DNA from: Austropuccinia psidii
Taxonomy: Eukaryota > Basidiomycota > Pucciniomycetes > Pucciniales > Sphaerophragmiaceae
DNA length: 64,000 nucleotides
NCBI GenBank assembly: GCA_023105745.1
Contig: JALGQZ010000011.1
Location: 33,073,094-33,137,093, forward strand
Reading direction: 5' to 3'
In this document: positions 11,458-23,540 of the stretch, one piece after another
How the letters are laid out: every line of letters begins with the position of its first letter
Numbering within the stretch: position 1 is the stretch's first letter
Notes under the pieces: generated by a model
Databases searched by the model: none
What the model was told of the DNA's origin: nothing
What the model saw: only the letters and a program-made list of their open reading frames with translations
Program-made: the position numbers and the translations under genes

Positions 11458-12989
11458 TAAAATATTGATTATTTATTGTATAAATATTCATTGTTTTACC
11501 ATCAATAAACATTTTTCCCAAAAATACTCTACAAGGGATGTTAATGGCTACAAAAGAAATTTCATCAAGGGCAATTAAAGTTAGAATCAATTGAGCAAAG
11601 AGATGCAGTAAAAAGATATGATAACATAGTCTCAAAAAAGAATATTGAAGAGAAAACATTCCCAAAAGTGACCAGAGTGAATTTGGAAACAAAGCGACAA
11701 AGCTAACAGTGATGAAAGATGCTTTAGTTCACTTTTGGGGTGGTTCAAGGGTAAAAATGATTATCATGATTCTTTCAAATTAAACTAATTATGAAAGGAA
11801 AAGATTCTAACATGAATAGAAAAGTGGGAAAAAGAAGACATTCTTTTATAGCCACCAATTTTCTTACTCAAAAATTAAAATTTACTCTAATCAGTTGTGA
11901 GAAATACATTGACAACAGAAAAGCCAATTATAGAATCATTGAACCCTGGTTTAGACCAAAAAAGGGTTGGTTTAAGCCACGTTTTTGTATTTTAATCTTT
12001 CTCAGTCCCTTAAATAAGCCATTTCTATATTAATACCTGGCTTGAAGACTTCAAAACACATCAGAATGTTTATAAAAGACTTTGAAACAAGTTAAATTTA
12101 TTTTTACTAATATTTTTTTAAATTAAGGGTAGTTTCACCCTCTTGGTAACAATTAAAACTGCCCTGGCAGGTATAAAAACCTCATCATCAATCGAGTCAC
12201 AGACCCTGTGACTCAATTTCAGGCCAAAACTAATGAACTTTTGCATGAATTTTAACATCCCATACCTGTCAGCAAGGAATTTGGGGGAGTCTGGCACCCT
12301 TGGAGCCAAGATTCCTTTCCCCCCAGTAATGAATCTTTCCAATTTATTGTTTCTTCAATTTATGATCATGTGTAATACTAAACATTTACAGTACACAACT
12401 GTGATTATTGATTCCATATATGTAAATCCAAGTTCACTTATGTAATACATGTGCACATTTTGACATTTTGATTGGAAATACTTCAGTTCCTCATAGTTTC
12501 TGAACTACACACTAAGCCTTGATTTCAACACAAAAAATGATGATTAACCTAATATTTGGTGTGAATCAAATCAAAGTTTTGAGAATTTTCAGATTTTCAT
12601 ACATGTAATACTAAAAACTTAATGTAAGCTTATTTAGAGTTGAGCTACATAATTTTCACTCAGAGGTGACCCCACCTTATTTTTTTATGAGGAATCCAAT
12701 GGTGATATAATTTGAAAAAGTTTATAAAATTTTTATAATTTTTTTTTCCAAAAATATTTTAATTTGAATATTTTTGATAAAATTTATCTCTACATCAATT
12801 TTTTATGTGAAAATATATTTTCACATTGTTAAATTTTAATATAATTTTAATGTGAAAATATGATTATAAATATCATTTTTTGATTTAAATTTTTATATTT
12901 TCATTTCAATTTTGTTTTTATGATGAAAATAAATTTTTTCTTATTATTTGTGCTCTTTTGGGTGTGTGAAAATACCTCTTAGGCTCACA
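11458..12989 (-). repeat. Truncated LTR of Ty3/gypsy family B
   Basis: Reverse-orientation LTR starting at 12,989 (complement reads TGTGAGCCTAAGAGG). It aligns along most of its length to the LTRs of element B and to the solo LTR at 21.7 kb, including the GGGTAGTTTTA stem-loop, the region around CCACCCCAAAAGTGAA, and the end-proximal AAAAATACTCTAC block near 11,520. The last 150 or so bases of the LTR and its CCTTACA end are missing; pol sequence starts instead. The hairpin with bZIP-type sites is nearly intact at 12,191-12,217. Confidence 0.85.
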
Positions 12990-14288
12990 GGATTACAAAT
13001 TTTACTATTTTTATGTGATTTTAGAGATTTTTAAGAGAAATAAGCAAATGACAAGAAAATATTGATTTAAAGATGTAATAAATGGTGATTAAACAAGGTA
13101 AAGCTTTGTTATTTTATACTATAAGTGATTCATATTAAAGAATAAATCTTTTTACCTTTTATTTAATTCTTTTATGGTATTCATTTGCATCTAGGAGGGA
13201 AAAAGAGGAAGTAGAGCTTCTTTTATAATGAAGATCCTTCCTTCTAGGGACCAGATACCTTCTAGTAGATGTTTACAGATGTTATCAACTGGAATTTATC
13301 AACATTTTAAGGTTTGGTGATGATTACATAATTATTAAACTTTTTTATCTCATTATTATTCCATTTTTTAGAGTTATCACTATAACTCCAATGTGAGAGA
13401 ATCATAATATTGGAAATGATTGAATTTTGCGAATGATAGTAGTCTTAATCACAAAAAACTAAGATCCATCAGTTCTACCTTTTATTTAGCTTCTAAATGT
13501 AAAATAAGATTAGAGACATTGATCAAAATGATGACTTTTAAGCCTTGAAATTATATCTCAATACCATTTAAGTTATTCATGCTAAAGAAATTAATTTTTT
13601 TTATTCTGATAGCTTCCAAGAGAATTTTCTTTCATCATAAAAGGTCTATTTGTGATGATATTACTTGTAACTCCACTTTTCTGTCAAAATTAACTATTTT
13701 GGACTTCAAACCATGATTTCATGGGTTTTTACCTTGAATATCATGATATGAACTACACCATCCTTCATGTGGGAGCTATTATAATCTGAATCTGAATTTT
13801 CTTAATATTGGATCAATTTTAATTTTAAGTGGTCAACAGCTATTACTATTTTGCTCAATATCTTCTTATAAAGTTTAACCTTGTTTATAGCTTGCATTAT
13901 AAATATTATATCTTTATTCTTACAGCTATTGTGTTGTAAATTTATGTTTGAATCAACTATTTATCATGTGTAATTCAAAAGATATCAGCTAAAAACAATG
14001 GACATATGCACTGATCATTAAAGTGCATATATCCAGGTTATCCCAGTAAGTGTTGGGTTTACAGGTATTAAATAAAACAGTGATATATTCAGGGCTTGAT
14101 GGGGAATCCAATTTTTGCATTTAATCAATTTTTTTATTGGTTGGTTTCTGAGAAAATAAAGAATTTATTCCTTTTATGGCATTTCTACTTATTTTAATAT
14201 TATAATCTCAATTATCATTATGAAAACAAGTTTGTAAAGTAGTTCTTTGGATTTTTTTGGATATTTTCACATATATAAAAGGATTATA
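12990..14288 (-). repeat. Element C 3' LTR, truncated
   Basis: Collinear with the outer part of the 5' LTR (21,172-21,718 plus 23,541-24,283) with strong divergence; shared blocks include TTTTAAGTGGTCAACAGCTATT and GCATATATCCAGGTTATC. The start is placed at 14,288 because a purine tract (complement of 14,289-14,300) precedes it, as in element B. The inner ~450 bases are missing beyond 12,990. Confidence 0.8.
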
Positions 14289-14378
14289 TTCCCTACCACC
14301 ACAATATTATATAGTCCATTAGGATATCATCCCTTATCCTACCTCTTCAATAGGCTTTCTTGGCCTTGAGTCTCAATA

Positions 14379-15861
14379 ATGTTTAGTTATTATTCTTTAG
14401 GTCTTCTTTCATATCTGAACCTTAGTAATTTTTCAGAATTGGTTATATTTTTCTCAAGTAGCCATTCTTCTTGGGTTGGGTTTCTGTACCTCACAGGTTA
14501 TTCCCTTTCTTTAACAAATTTCACAATTTTCTTTTCTTCTCCTTCTTTTAGAGGGGGAATTTCATATAGTTGTTTGATTCTTAGTCTAAATAACTTCTTA
14601 TCACCTGAGCTGTCAGGTTTAATTAGACTTACAGGGAGTGTTGGGTTTTTGTTAATTGATAGATCTGTTAAATCCAGTTGCACAGCATTAGGGCCATGTA
14701 GTACTTATATCATGAAAGGTCCTGAAAAGGAATCTTTGGATTTCTTTGGGCCTTTAATTTTATTAAAGCTTAAAGTTTATACTAGGGCTAAGCTTCCTAT
14801 TTTGAAAAAAGCTAGCTTTTGATCTTTATTCCATCTTTCTTTTGCATATTTGAGAGAATCTTGCATAAATGTATTTGCATTATGTTCTGTTTTATCAAGA
14901 ATTATCTTAAACCTTCTTTCTGTTTGATGTATATCAACCAAGGCCTTTTTAAGGATGTCATAAGGTAGTCTTGGATTCCAACCCTTTTCAAAAATTTCAG
15001 GTGTTCTACCAGTTGATTTCTTATATTCCAGCTCAAGAGCTGGTATTAGAGTAAAACACTCATGGTTCAAGCCATCAGAGTCTTTTTATTCTGGGCCATA
15101 ATCACATAATCTTCTTGTTATGTCTTCCAAGTTTTGCATCATTCTCACTGCTAGTCTATTGGTATGAGGGTGATAGGATGTTGACAATGATATTATTGTT
15201 CCAAAAAGGTTATGGAGATTTTTACATATGTCTGAACTTAATTTGGGGTCTCTATCACTAATTATATTTCAGAATAATTGTGTATTTCTAATAACTCTGT
15301 TCAATATCATTATGGATGTGTCTATAGCTGTGACATCTTCGTGACATGGTAGGAACATTGCGGTTTTATGTACCTATCAACGAAAAATAGGCATTAATTA
15401 AAACTTCTATCTCCCCCTGGGGGTAGTGCTGTTACCCAATACATATGAGCTATTTCCTATGGGGATTTTGGCTCCTGGATTTGGAGCATCATTCCAAATT
15501 TCTTGCTCATGGCTCTGTTTTCTTTTTGGCATCTGTCACAATTTTGGCAATATTCTAAAACATCCTTTCTCCAATTTTTCCACCAAGAGCAAGTTTATAC
15601 TCTTTCTAGGGTCTTATATTCTGAAAGATTTCCAGAGAAAACATAATCATTTCATGCATGTAGTATAGTTTTCATTGAAGCTTTAGCATTTAGGGTCATG
15701 ACACATTTATGTTTGATTCTATGATAAGGAATTCTATCAAGGAGATGGAAGATTCCCTGATCATAGGCCTTTTTCCATAATTCATATACTTTGTAAGATA
15801 ATGATGGGTCTTTACGGTGTTTAATAAGGATTTGGCATGAGATATGGCAATTCCTGTCCAT
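14379..15861 (-). pseudogene. Element C integrase remnant
   Basis: Minus-strand pieces align with the integrase of element B: IPYHRIKHKCVMT near 15,690; the AYHP-like region near 15,150 with a disrupted frame; PALELEYKKS near 15,030; EKGWNPRLPYDILKKALVDI near 14,980; and the C-terminal VSLIKPDSSGDKKLFRL near 14,600. An integrase would join element cDNA to the host chromosome. Many stops separate the pieces, and no single open frame covers even one domain. Confidence 0.8.
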
Positions 15862-15981
15862 TTTATAGATTTCTTTAGCTTGGTTAAGGAATTCTGTGCC
15901 AATGTCTGTGACAAATATTCCTTGTGTATGATTTCCATCCTGTGGTACTCATGATGGGTTTTCAGGTGTGTTTTCTAGAGC

Positions 15982-16380
15982 TCATCTGTGAAGACCATCA
16001 GAATTCTTATGAATATTTCCATATTTGTGGAATATATTCATATTTTCTCTATATTTTTGGATAGAAATATGCCATATCAACATATGTCTACTTGGTGTCT
16101 TCATTTTTTGTAAAAATTTTGCATCATTACAGTCTGTAATCAAATCAAAGACTGTTCCAACTAGATTATAGTAGAAATTTTCTAAATCCCACACTAAAAA
16201 AACGCATTCCATTTGGCTTGTTCCATACCTTGCTTCTGTTGGCTTAATCTGTCTTGAAATAAAGCAAATTGGTCCTTCTATTGGTTTATCATTGATGATT
16301 TGTTTCTGATGTAGTTAAACACCTAGTCCTTCTACACAAGCATATATTCATAGCTTCAAAAGTAGCTTCCAATATGGTGC
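15982..16380 (-). pseudogene. Element C RNase H remnant
   Basis: Fragments such as [26 protein letters not shown] and [10 protein letters not shown] match the RNase H domain of element B in order, covering the conserved Glu and the following Asp residues. It would remove the RNA strand of RNA:DNA hybrids during reverse transcription. Broken by stops and frameshifts upstream. Confidence 0.75.
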
Positions 16381-16499
16381 TAAGAGAAAAGGGGAATTTG
16401 TGAAGGCTTTTTTCAGTCCCTCATGCACTTTAACTCTTTCTTCAGTCACTTCATAGACTGTCTGTTGATCAGAGTTTATAAAAAGCTTTTGCAATTTTT

Positions 16500-17470
16500 T
16501 CAAAGTATCTTATATGTTGCCTGTAATATCCAGAAAATCCTAAGAATTATTGCATTTTTTTTAGTTTGGGGCATTTTTTCCAGTAGTAATGCCACTAATT
16601 TATTTTTATCTATGCCCAAACTCAGTCCAGATACAACATGTCCCAGTACTTTTAGTTCGCTATATGAAAAATGACACATTTTTGAGGAAATTTTCATATT
16701 TACTTGTACCATTTTTTCTAAGACTCTTTCAAGTCTTTTCAGGTGACTTTCCCGCATTACTGACAAAACTATCATATAATCAATGTAGATTATTAGCCAT
16801 CCCTCTGATAGTTCTTCAGGGAATATGGTATTAATAATTCTCTGATGATGGAAAGGGGAAGTTTTAATAAAAAATGGCATGATTGGATATTTATATATGC
16901 CACAGGGGACTATTATTATTCGTAGTTTTCTGGCATTTTATGTTAAGAAATTTTGGTGAAAAACCTTCAGAGCATCCATGGTTGTAATGAGCTTAGCCTG
17001 TGAAGATTGTGTTAATGTCTCATGCATTATGGGTATTTTATATCTGTCAAGGATGTTATAGGTGTATAAAGCTTCAAAACACCCTACAATCCTTGATTTA
17101 CCATTGTGCCAAGTTATAATAAGAGGTGTAGTAGCCTCTACCTATTAATTATGTCTTACTCTCCTTAAATCTCCTAGGTCAATTGATTCATTAATGAGTA
17201 CTTCTAAGCCTTCTCTGGCTATTGGGCTAGCTGGATAAGCTTCTCTTCTTAACAGGGGTGGAGAAAGTCTTTCTACATTTGGAATAATGTCTACCTCATG
17301 TCCAATAATAGCACCCTGTGTCTCTTTCTCAGTTTCAAAGGTACTTTTGTACTTATATAAGAAATCAGTAATTTTTTCTGTTAATTCTTGATTGAATCCT
17401 GCCTGTTTTAGCTGTTCACTTATGAATAAGTGTTTTCTGGCCTTTTCTCTTCATTTTTCATAACTGAAAT
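16500..17470 (-). pseudogene. Element C reverse transcriptase remnant
   Basis: The best stretch (16,880-16,500) reads through [30 protein letters not shown]. The polymerase signature is Y-I-D-Y instead of Y-I-D-D (codon at 16,776-16,778), which removes one of the two metal-binding Asp residues. Upstream pieces back to about 17,470 match the RT fingers and the LRRPAY-type linker of element B. Inactive. Confidence 0.8.
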
Positions 17471-17647
17471 TTATTTCCTATTATTTAAGAAGCCAAAGTT
17501 TTGTCTTTTATTTTCTCCTATGGTGAAATATCTATCTTTTTGGTCAGAGATATCTATGCCATAAATTGATAAGTAATTGTTCTCAATTATGAAATGGTTT
17601 CTGGTACAGTTATCCATTAATAAAAGCTCCACTTTAGCTCTTAAAAA

Positions 17648-17935
17648 TTAAGATGTGCATGAAAAAATCAATGTTAAAGCAATGGTTCCAAGGTTTTGCA
17701 TGCTTTCACTTGCACTACTAAGTTTAACCCCTTGTATTGATATAATTTTATCTTCCAAATCTGGTATAAGTGTCTGAAAATAATGTTTTCCAACACAGGT
17801 GTAGTATCCCCCTGTATCAAAATTTATCTTTTCCTCCTGATTTTTTAACATAAAAATACATATACTTTGTATTCCAGCTGTATAGCCCATTCCTTTTAAA
17901 GGTTTAGTTATGTGAAATTTGGCATCTTGTATATT
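17648..17935 (-). pseudogene. Element C aspartic protease remnant
   Basis: Around 17,830 the minus strand reads INFDTGGYYTCVGKHYF, the D-T-G active-site loop of a retroelement protease, followed by the IQGVKLSSAS segment that matches element B. It would have processed the polyprotein. Interrupted downstream. Confidence 0.75.
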
Positions 17936-18059
17936 TGTAAGGCATGTATCAGATATTCTATCTTGTGAAAAATTTGGGCTTACATCCAGTACTTCATAGA
18001 TTAAATCAATATTATTAATTTGGGCATTAATTATTGTGATTTAATCACTTTAAGAGGTT

Positions 18060-19258
18060 TCTGATTCTTCAATATCTCTTCCAGAATCGGATTCTTATTA
18101 TTTATTATTGTGGTCTTTTGTTTCAACAATATCATTTATTTTTGCCTTCTTAAGATAATTATTGGCTAAGTGTCCAATACAACTACATTTATGGGACTTT
18201 CTTTTCTCATTAGCTTATTGGGTTTGAAAGCATCTTATGGTTTTTATTTCTTAATAAATGGTTTGTTTGGGCTTTGCATGTCTAAATTTTTGCATGTTTT
18301 GCTGATTTTGGTCATTTTCACTATTTATTCAAGTACATGAATGTACTCTTCTGTGAAAATTGGCTCTATGAATCTTCTTTTCAGGGAAGCTTCCAATTCT
18401 CCTCCACAATTTTTGAGTATTTTCATCTGCACCATTTTTTGTGAAATCTCTGGATTTAATGCATTTATTTTTTCAACTTTTATTAAGAACCAAGTTAAAG
18501 GCTTATATTTTTCTGGGTCAAAGAACAATTTTTAAAATGCATATTCTATTTTATACCTCCAGAACTCATTTTCCTGCTTTGTGATTATTTCATTTTTCCA
18601 CCAAGACCACATATTTTTGCCATTTGCTTGTCTTACTCCATAGTAAAATCTCTTTGCAGATTTTTCAAATAAAGAATTTAATCTTGCAGTGATTAATTCA
18701 TCTGGTATGGCATAATCCTCTTGAAACATGTCAATTGTGTTGATAAATGACATTTAGTCATATTAAGCTTCACCTGTGAATGCTGGCCTTTCTTTAAGTT
18801 GTGGTGCTTCTTTCATTAATACTTGATTTTTGTCTTGATGACTTAAGCCTGTTATGGTGGAATTTGTTACTTCCTCTTTTGGCTTTACTGGACTTCTTAT
18901 GTTGGAAAATGGGGTTGATAACCTTGGCATATTGAGGTTAGCCTGATGTATTTTATCCATTTATCAGTAATGAGTCCAATTTCACTTTTAACCTCATCTT
19001 TAAGCTTTGTTCTTGCTTCATCACTCTTTTCTATGTGGTCCAGAAGTATCTTTTGGTGTGATGAAGTCTTTTATTTAAATTTTTCAACAGAAATGGAAAT
19101 CTTTTTAGGTTCTTTGTTATGTTATAAAGAATTTGGTCATAATTGATTTCAAAAGTTTTTTCTTTGATATCTTTCATGTATTGATACAACTCTTGTTTTA
19201 CTTGTATTAATTTTTGAGTATTGTCAATTAAAATTCTTTGTTTATTATTCTCAACCAT
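18060..19258 (-). pseudogene. Element C gag (capsid part) remnant
   Basis: From 19,258 downward: a coiled-coil-like charged stretch, then NMPRLSTPFSN, then the capsid segment FINTIDMFQEDYAIPDELITARLN and SWWKNEI near 18,600-18,750, then KMVQMKILKNCGGELEASLK near 18,400. All match the second gag segment of element B in order. The CCHC knuckle near 18,190 is degenerate (one Cys-x-Cys pair and GHLANN remain). Several stops break the frame. Confidence 0.8.
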
Positions 19259-19425
19259 AAAATTAATATTGTATATTTCTTTTTTATTTTACATAACAAT
19301 TTGAGTAAAAGATAATTCACTACTGTTTATTTCTTTTAGTGATAATAGAATTCCTTTGATGTCTTTCAAAGTTAAGATACTAATTTTTCTTTAAAATCAA
19401 TTATTCACAATTTCATGAGAAAAAA

Positions 19426-20153
19426 TTATTCCTTTGGGAAAGATGGTTGTCTAATTTTTTGCTCCTCTTTATCCTTGAATTCAATCAAGGTTCTGTCCAT
19501 GGCATCTTTTTGGAGTATTTGGATCCAATAACTGGGAAAATATGTTTTATTGAAGTCAATTTTCCTTTTTTTCTTCCCTTCTTGGGGAAGTTGGTTGGCT
19601 TGTGGGTTGCTGGTAGAAGCTACTTGAGCTTCTTCCTTGCTTGCCTCCTCTTTTTGTTGTGTCAATCCTTTATCTTTTTGAATTAAGGTATGGATGATAA
19701 TGAATTCCATCCATTAAAGTATTTCACTATTTCCTCCTCCTTCAAAAACGTTTTGAGGATGTGCTAGGAGTTCATCACTCCTTTGTGGATTTGTCGCAGC
19801 ATTTCCCAGTCTTTGTCTTTGTAAACTGTGTAATACTGTTTGTACTGGCTCATGTAGATATCCATTTGAGCCCTCTGAATGTGATTTTTTTCTTTTAAAT
19901 GCCTCATAATTAGTTATTATTCAGTTTCAGAGATAATAGGAATTTTGGGGACTTTTCTTTGTGATATGGCACTTTCTTGTGTGGATTCTGTTCCGCTGGG
20001 GATTTTGCACTTTATTTTCCCTTTCGTGGGATAATTTCTACTTCTGAGTACACCTCCATCTGATTGGATGGAGCATTGGAAACCTCTTCTAGTAGTAATG
20101 TCTCTAAAAACGGAAAAAATAAAAAGAAATGAGAAAGTTCCTTTTCTTGGCAA
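19426..20153 (-). pseudogene. Element C gag ORF1 remnant
   Basis: Counterpart of the first gag ORF of element B: the Gln/Lys-rich linker (SNPQANQLPQEGKKKRK) and the YWIQILQKDAMDRTLIEF segment near 19,500 match ORF1 of B. The N-terminal part up to about 20,153 is more diverged. No nucleic-acid-binding motif apart from the basic run is visible. Confidence 0.65.
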
Positions 20154-20707
20154 TTTAAGAGAGGTGCTTGCCTTTAAAGTCTGGAATGGTGGGTCCTGGA
20201 AAAACCAATTTCTTAGCCTTCATTTTTTTTAGTAATGACTGGTTTTGGAGAACCTTCACAGCTTTATACCAAAAATATTACAACAGTGGTTTCATCGTCC
20301 TCTGCTGGGTCATCTTCAAGCACTAAAAAAGATAAATAAATAGAAGTCTTTTTGTAAAAGTGTTATTTTTTGGGAAGATATGGCAATTTACATGTAAAAA
20401 ATTTCTTTTCATCTTTTTATATAAGAGAAATAAGTCAAAAAAAATATTTTTTTGATTTATGAATAATAAAAAAAATGATTATTTTTAACTCAATTATAAT
20501 ATAAAATTCTATTTCTAATTTATAACTAACTTATTTAATCACTAGAGTCACTAAAAGAAAGTTCTTTCAAGTCTAATGATGTGAAAAACCACTTGTAAGA
20601 CAGTAAAATTACTTTCCAAATTCCTCAAAAACCTTTTATCTCAATAGATGTAAAAAGATTATATAATTTTATGATTAGAATCTTTTAATAAGGGTGTTTA
20701 AGTAAAT

Positions 20708-20725
20708 ATCACAGCCAGACTCCCA
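20708..20725 (-). promoter_or_regulatory. Element C primer-binding site
   Basis: Two bases after the 5' LTR end, the minus strand reads TGGGAGTCTGGCTGTGAT, the same place and pattern as the PBS of element B. Compared with B it has several substitutions and probably no longer pairs well with the primer tRNA. Confidence 0.7.
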
Positions 20726-20727
20726 AA

Positions 20728-21718
20728 TGTGTGGTTTGACTACAAAAAATAAGTATAAATTACTAATATTTAGCTTATTATATTGTTACTGTCCTCATTT
20801 TGATGAATAATAATATTGGAAATAACTATAGTAATAAAGAATTATTGTAATAATGGCATAAGAATGATTATATCATTAAATAAGAACAAAATGATATATT
20901 AATAGATAGTAAATGAATATATTTATGGCAATTTATTAATGTTACCAAAAATTAATAAATTCATAAAAAAATCATTTTGAATGATACAAAACAATCAATA
21001 ACAATAATACTACCAATATTAAAGTTATTTATTAACATGAATACTGTTTATATTAATAATAGAGAAAATAGATAACTTTTAACACTTAATATAAAAATCT
21101 GGAATCCATTCAGAGCTAAAAATATAAATTCAACTTGAGAACATTTTATTTGCAATAAAAAATAAAGAGAATCACAAATTTTACTATTCTTATGTGATTT
21201 TATGTATTTTTAAGAAAAATGAAAAAATTACAATAAAATATTGATGTGACCATGTAATAAATAATTATTACTACAAGGTGCAGATTTTTTCCTTAATAAT
21301 ATAAGAGATTTATATTAAAGAATAATGAATCTTACCTTTTATTTAATGTTTGTATTGTATTTGTTATGCTGGAGAGGGAAACAGAGGAAGAAAAGATGCT
21401 TTTATATTAAAGATCCCTCCTTCTATTATACGTTTAATGATGTTATCCACCAGAATTGACCAATAGCTTGAGGTTTGGTGATTATTACATCATTATTATA
21501 CTTTTTTATCTTATTATTAGGCCATTTCTTAGTTTTATCACTGTAAATCAGATTTTATGACATAATAAGCTTGGAGAATAATTAATTTTTGTGTAGTATA
21601 GTAGTTTTAATCATAAAATACTAATACCCACCAGGATTATCTATTATTTAACTGTTAAGCTTAAAATAGGATTAGTGTTATTTATCAGAAATGATCATTT
21701 TTAAGCCTTAGCTTTAAT
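20728..21718 (-). repeat. Element C 5' LTR, inner half
   Basis: From the insertion point of the solo LTR down to the LTR end (complement reads CCACACA then TTTGGG). 21,172-21,718 aligns with 12,990-13,540. The innermost part is very AT-rich and resembles bases 700-1,134. Confidence 0.8.
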
Positions 21719-22549
21719 TGTGAGCCTTAGAGGTATTTTCATATACCCAAAAGACCACAAACAAAAGAAATTAATATACAAACATAAATAAAATAAATTT
21801 ATTTATATTTTTAAAATAAAAATTGAAATATAAATATGAATTTATATACACAATGAGAAATTTAATTATAATTTCAAAATAGAAATACATTAAATTTGAA
21901 AATTGTAACAACACATTTTTACTTGAAGAAATTAAGTAAAAATGAATTTTGAACAAAATTACCCAAAATAAAATAATTTTGGAAAAAGTTAAATAAAGTT
22001 TATGATAACTTTTTATCTAACAAATAAACATATAAAATTGATTTCACCATTGGATTCTTTATAAAGAATTAGGTGGGGTCACCTCTGAGTGAAAGTTTTG
22101 TAACTCAACTCTAAATAAGCTTAAATTGGGTTTCTGTATTTTCTGTATAAAAGTTGAAAATCCTCAAAACCTATATTTAATTCACATCACATGTAGTGTT
22201 AATCATCAATTTGGGTGTTGTGTATATTTTAGAAGTTATGAGGAATTGAAGTATTTTCAATTGAATTCAATTGAATTGTCAAAATGTGCGCGTGTATTAC
22301 ATAAGTGAACTTTGATTTACATATGAGGTGTCAATTATTACAGTAGTCTACTGTAAAGCTCAATTGAATTACATATGTAAATTGTAAGTATAATACATGA
22401 TGAGGAATTAAAGGAAAAAATAAATTGGAAAGATTAAATTTGGGGGGGAAAAGGAGCTCTAGCTTTAAGGGGGAGCCAGACCCCCAAAATCCTTGCTGGC
22501 AGGCGTGAGATGTCAAAATCCACACAAAAATTCATCAACTTTGGCCTGG

Positions 22550-22578
22550 AATTGAGTCACAGGGTCTGTGACTCAATT
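22550..22578 (+). promoter_or_regulatory. LTR hairpin with two TGA(C/G)TCA motifs
   Basis: AATTGAGTCACAG and CTGTGACTCAATT form perfect 13-bp inverted arms around a GGT loop. Each arm contains the AP-1/Gcn4 bZIP core (TGAGTCA at 22,553-22,559, TGACTCA at 22,569-22,575). The family-B LTR copy at 12.2 kb keeps one core; the LTRs of element B have lost the symmetry. A role in LTR promoter control is an inference. Confidence 0.6.
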
Positions 22579-22603
22579 GATGTTGAGGTTTTGATACCAA
22601 CCA

Positions 22604-22641
22604 GGGTAGTTTTAACTGTTGCCAAGAGGGTAAAACTACCC
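22604..22641 (+). repeat. Conserved 11-bp stem-loop in family-B LTR
   Basis: GGGTAGTTTTA, 16-base loop, TAAAACTACCC. The same stem is perfect in both LTRs of element B (51,923-51,960 and 60,154-60,191) even where the neighbouring hairpin decayed. Confidence 0.7.
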
Positions 22642-23540
22642 TTAACATAAAACACTTTTAGTAAAAAAATCTTTAACTAGTTTCTATGTCTCTTAAACTC
22701 ATTATGAAGTGTTTTGAAGGCTCTAGGCCAGGTATTACTATAGTAATGGCTGATTTAAGGGTCTAAAATGGTTAAAAATAGCAAAAAATGGCTAAAACCA
22801 GCCCTTTTTTGGTGTAAACCAGGGTTAAATGATGCCATAATTGGCTTTTATGTTGTCAGAGTGTTTTCCACGACTGAAAAGAGTAAATTTTACTTTTGGA
22901 GTATGAAAATTGATGGATATAAAAGAATGTCTTCTTTGCCCCACTTTTCTCTTCATGTTAAAATCTTTTCCTTTAATAATTAGTTTAAACACTGTTGAAC
23001 CAATCAATAAAAGATTCCAACCACCTTTTTTAAATCATTTTGAACCTTCAAGCCATGGGAAAAAATAGTTATAATCATCTTTTGTAGCTCTTATAATCAT
23101 TTTTACCCCTGAACCACCCCAAAAGTGAATTAAAGCATCTTTCATCACTGTTAACTTTGTCACTTTGTTTCCCAAATCACTCTGGTCACTTTTGGGTGTG
23201 TTTTCTCTTTAAATATCTTTTTAAAGACTTTTTTCTTTGATTAATTTCTTGAAGTTCTTTGCTCAATTAATTCCAATTGAAATTGCTCTTGAAGAAATTT
23301 CTTTTGTAGCCTTAAATATTTCTTGTAGAGTATTTTTGAATAAATCTTTATTGTTGGTAAAACAATAAATTTTTATTATATTATTGTTTTCTACTTAAAA
23401 AGTTAAAAACAATAAAGTTGGTGTGTTTTCTCTTTAAAAATACTATATCTTACTATTTTCAAATAATTTTACCTTATACAAATTTTGAGGACAGGAAAAG
23501 TACTTGATATTTTATCAAAGTTTCATATCCACACCTTATA

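Larger units (their letters stand above)
21719..23540 (+). mobile_element. Solo LTR of Ty3/gypsy family B
   Basis: A 1,822-bp LTR that aligns end to end with both LTRs of element B (starts TGTGAGCCTTAGAGG, ends ATCCACACCTTATA with one change from CCTTACA). It is flanked by a perfect 5-bp duplication TTAAT (21,714-21,718 and 23,541-23,545). There is no internal region, so recombination between the two LTRs of a former full element left this single copy (established mechanism, inferred here). It interrupts the 5' LTR of element C: sequence on both sides joins to match 13,540-13,600 without a gap. Confidence 0.93.
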
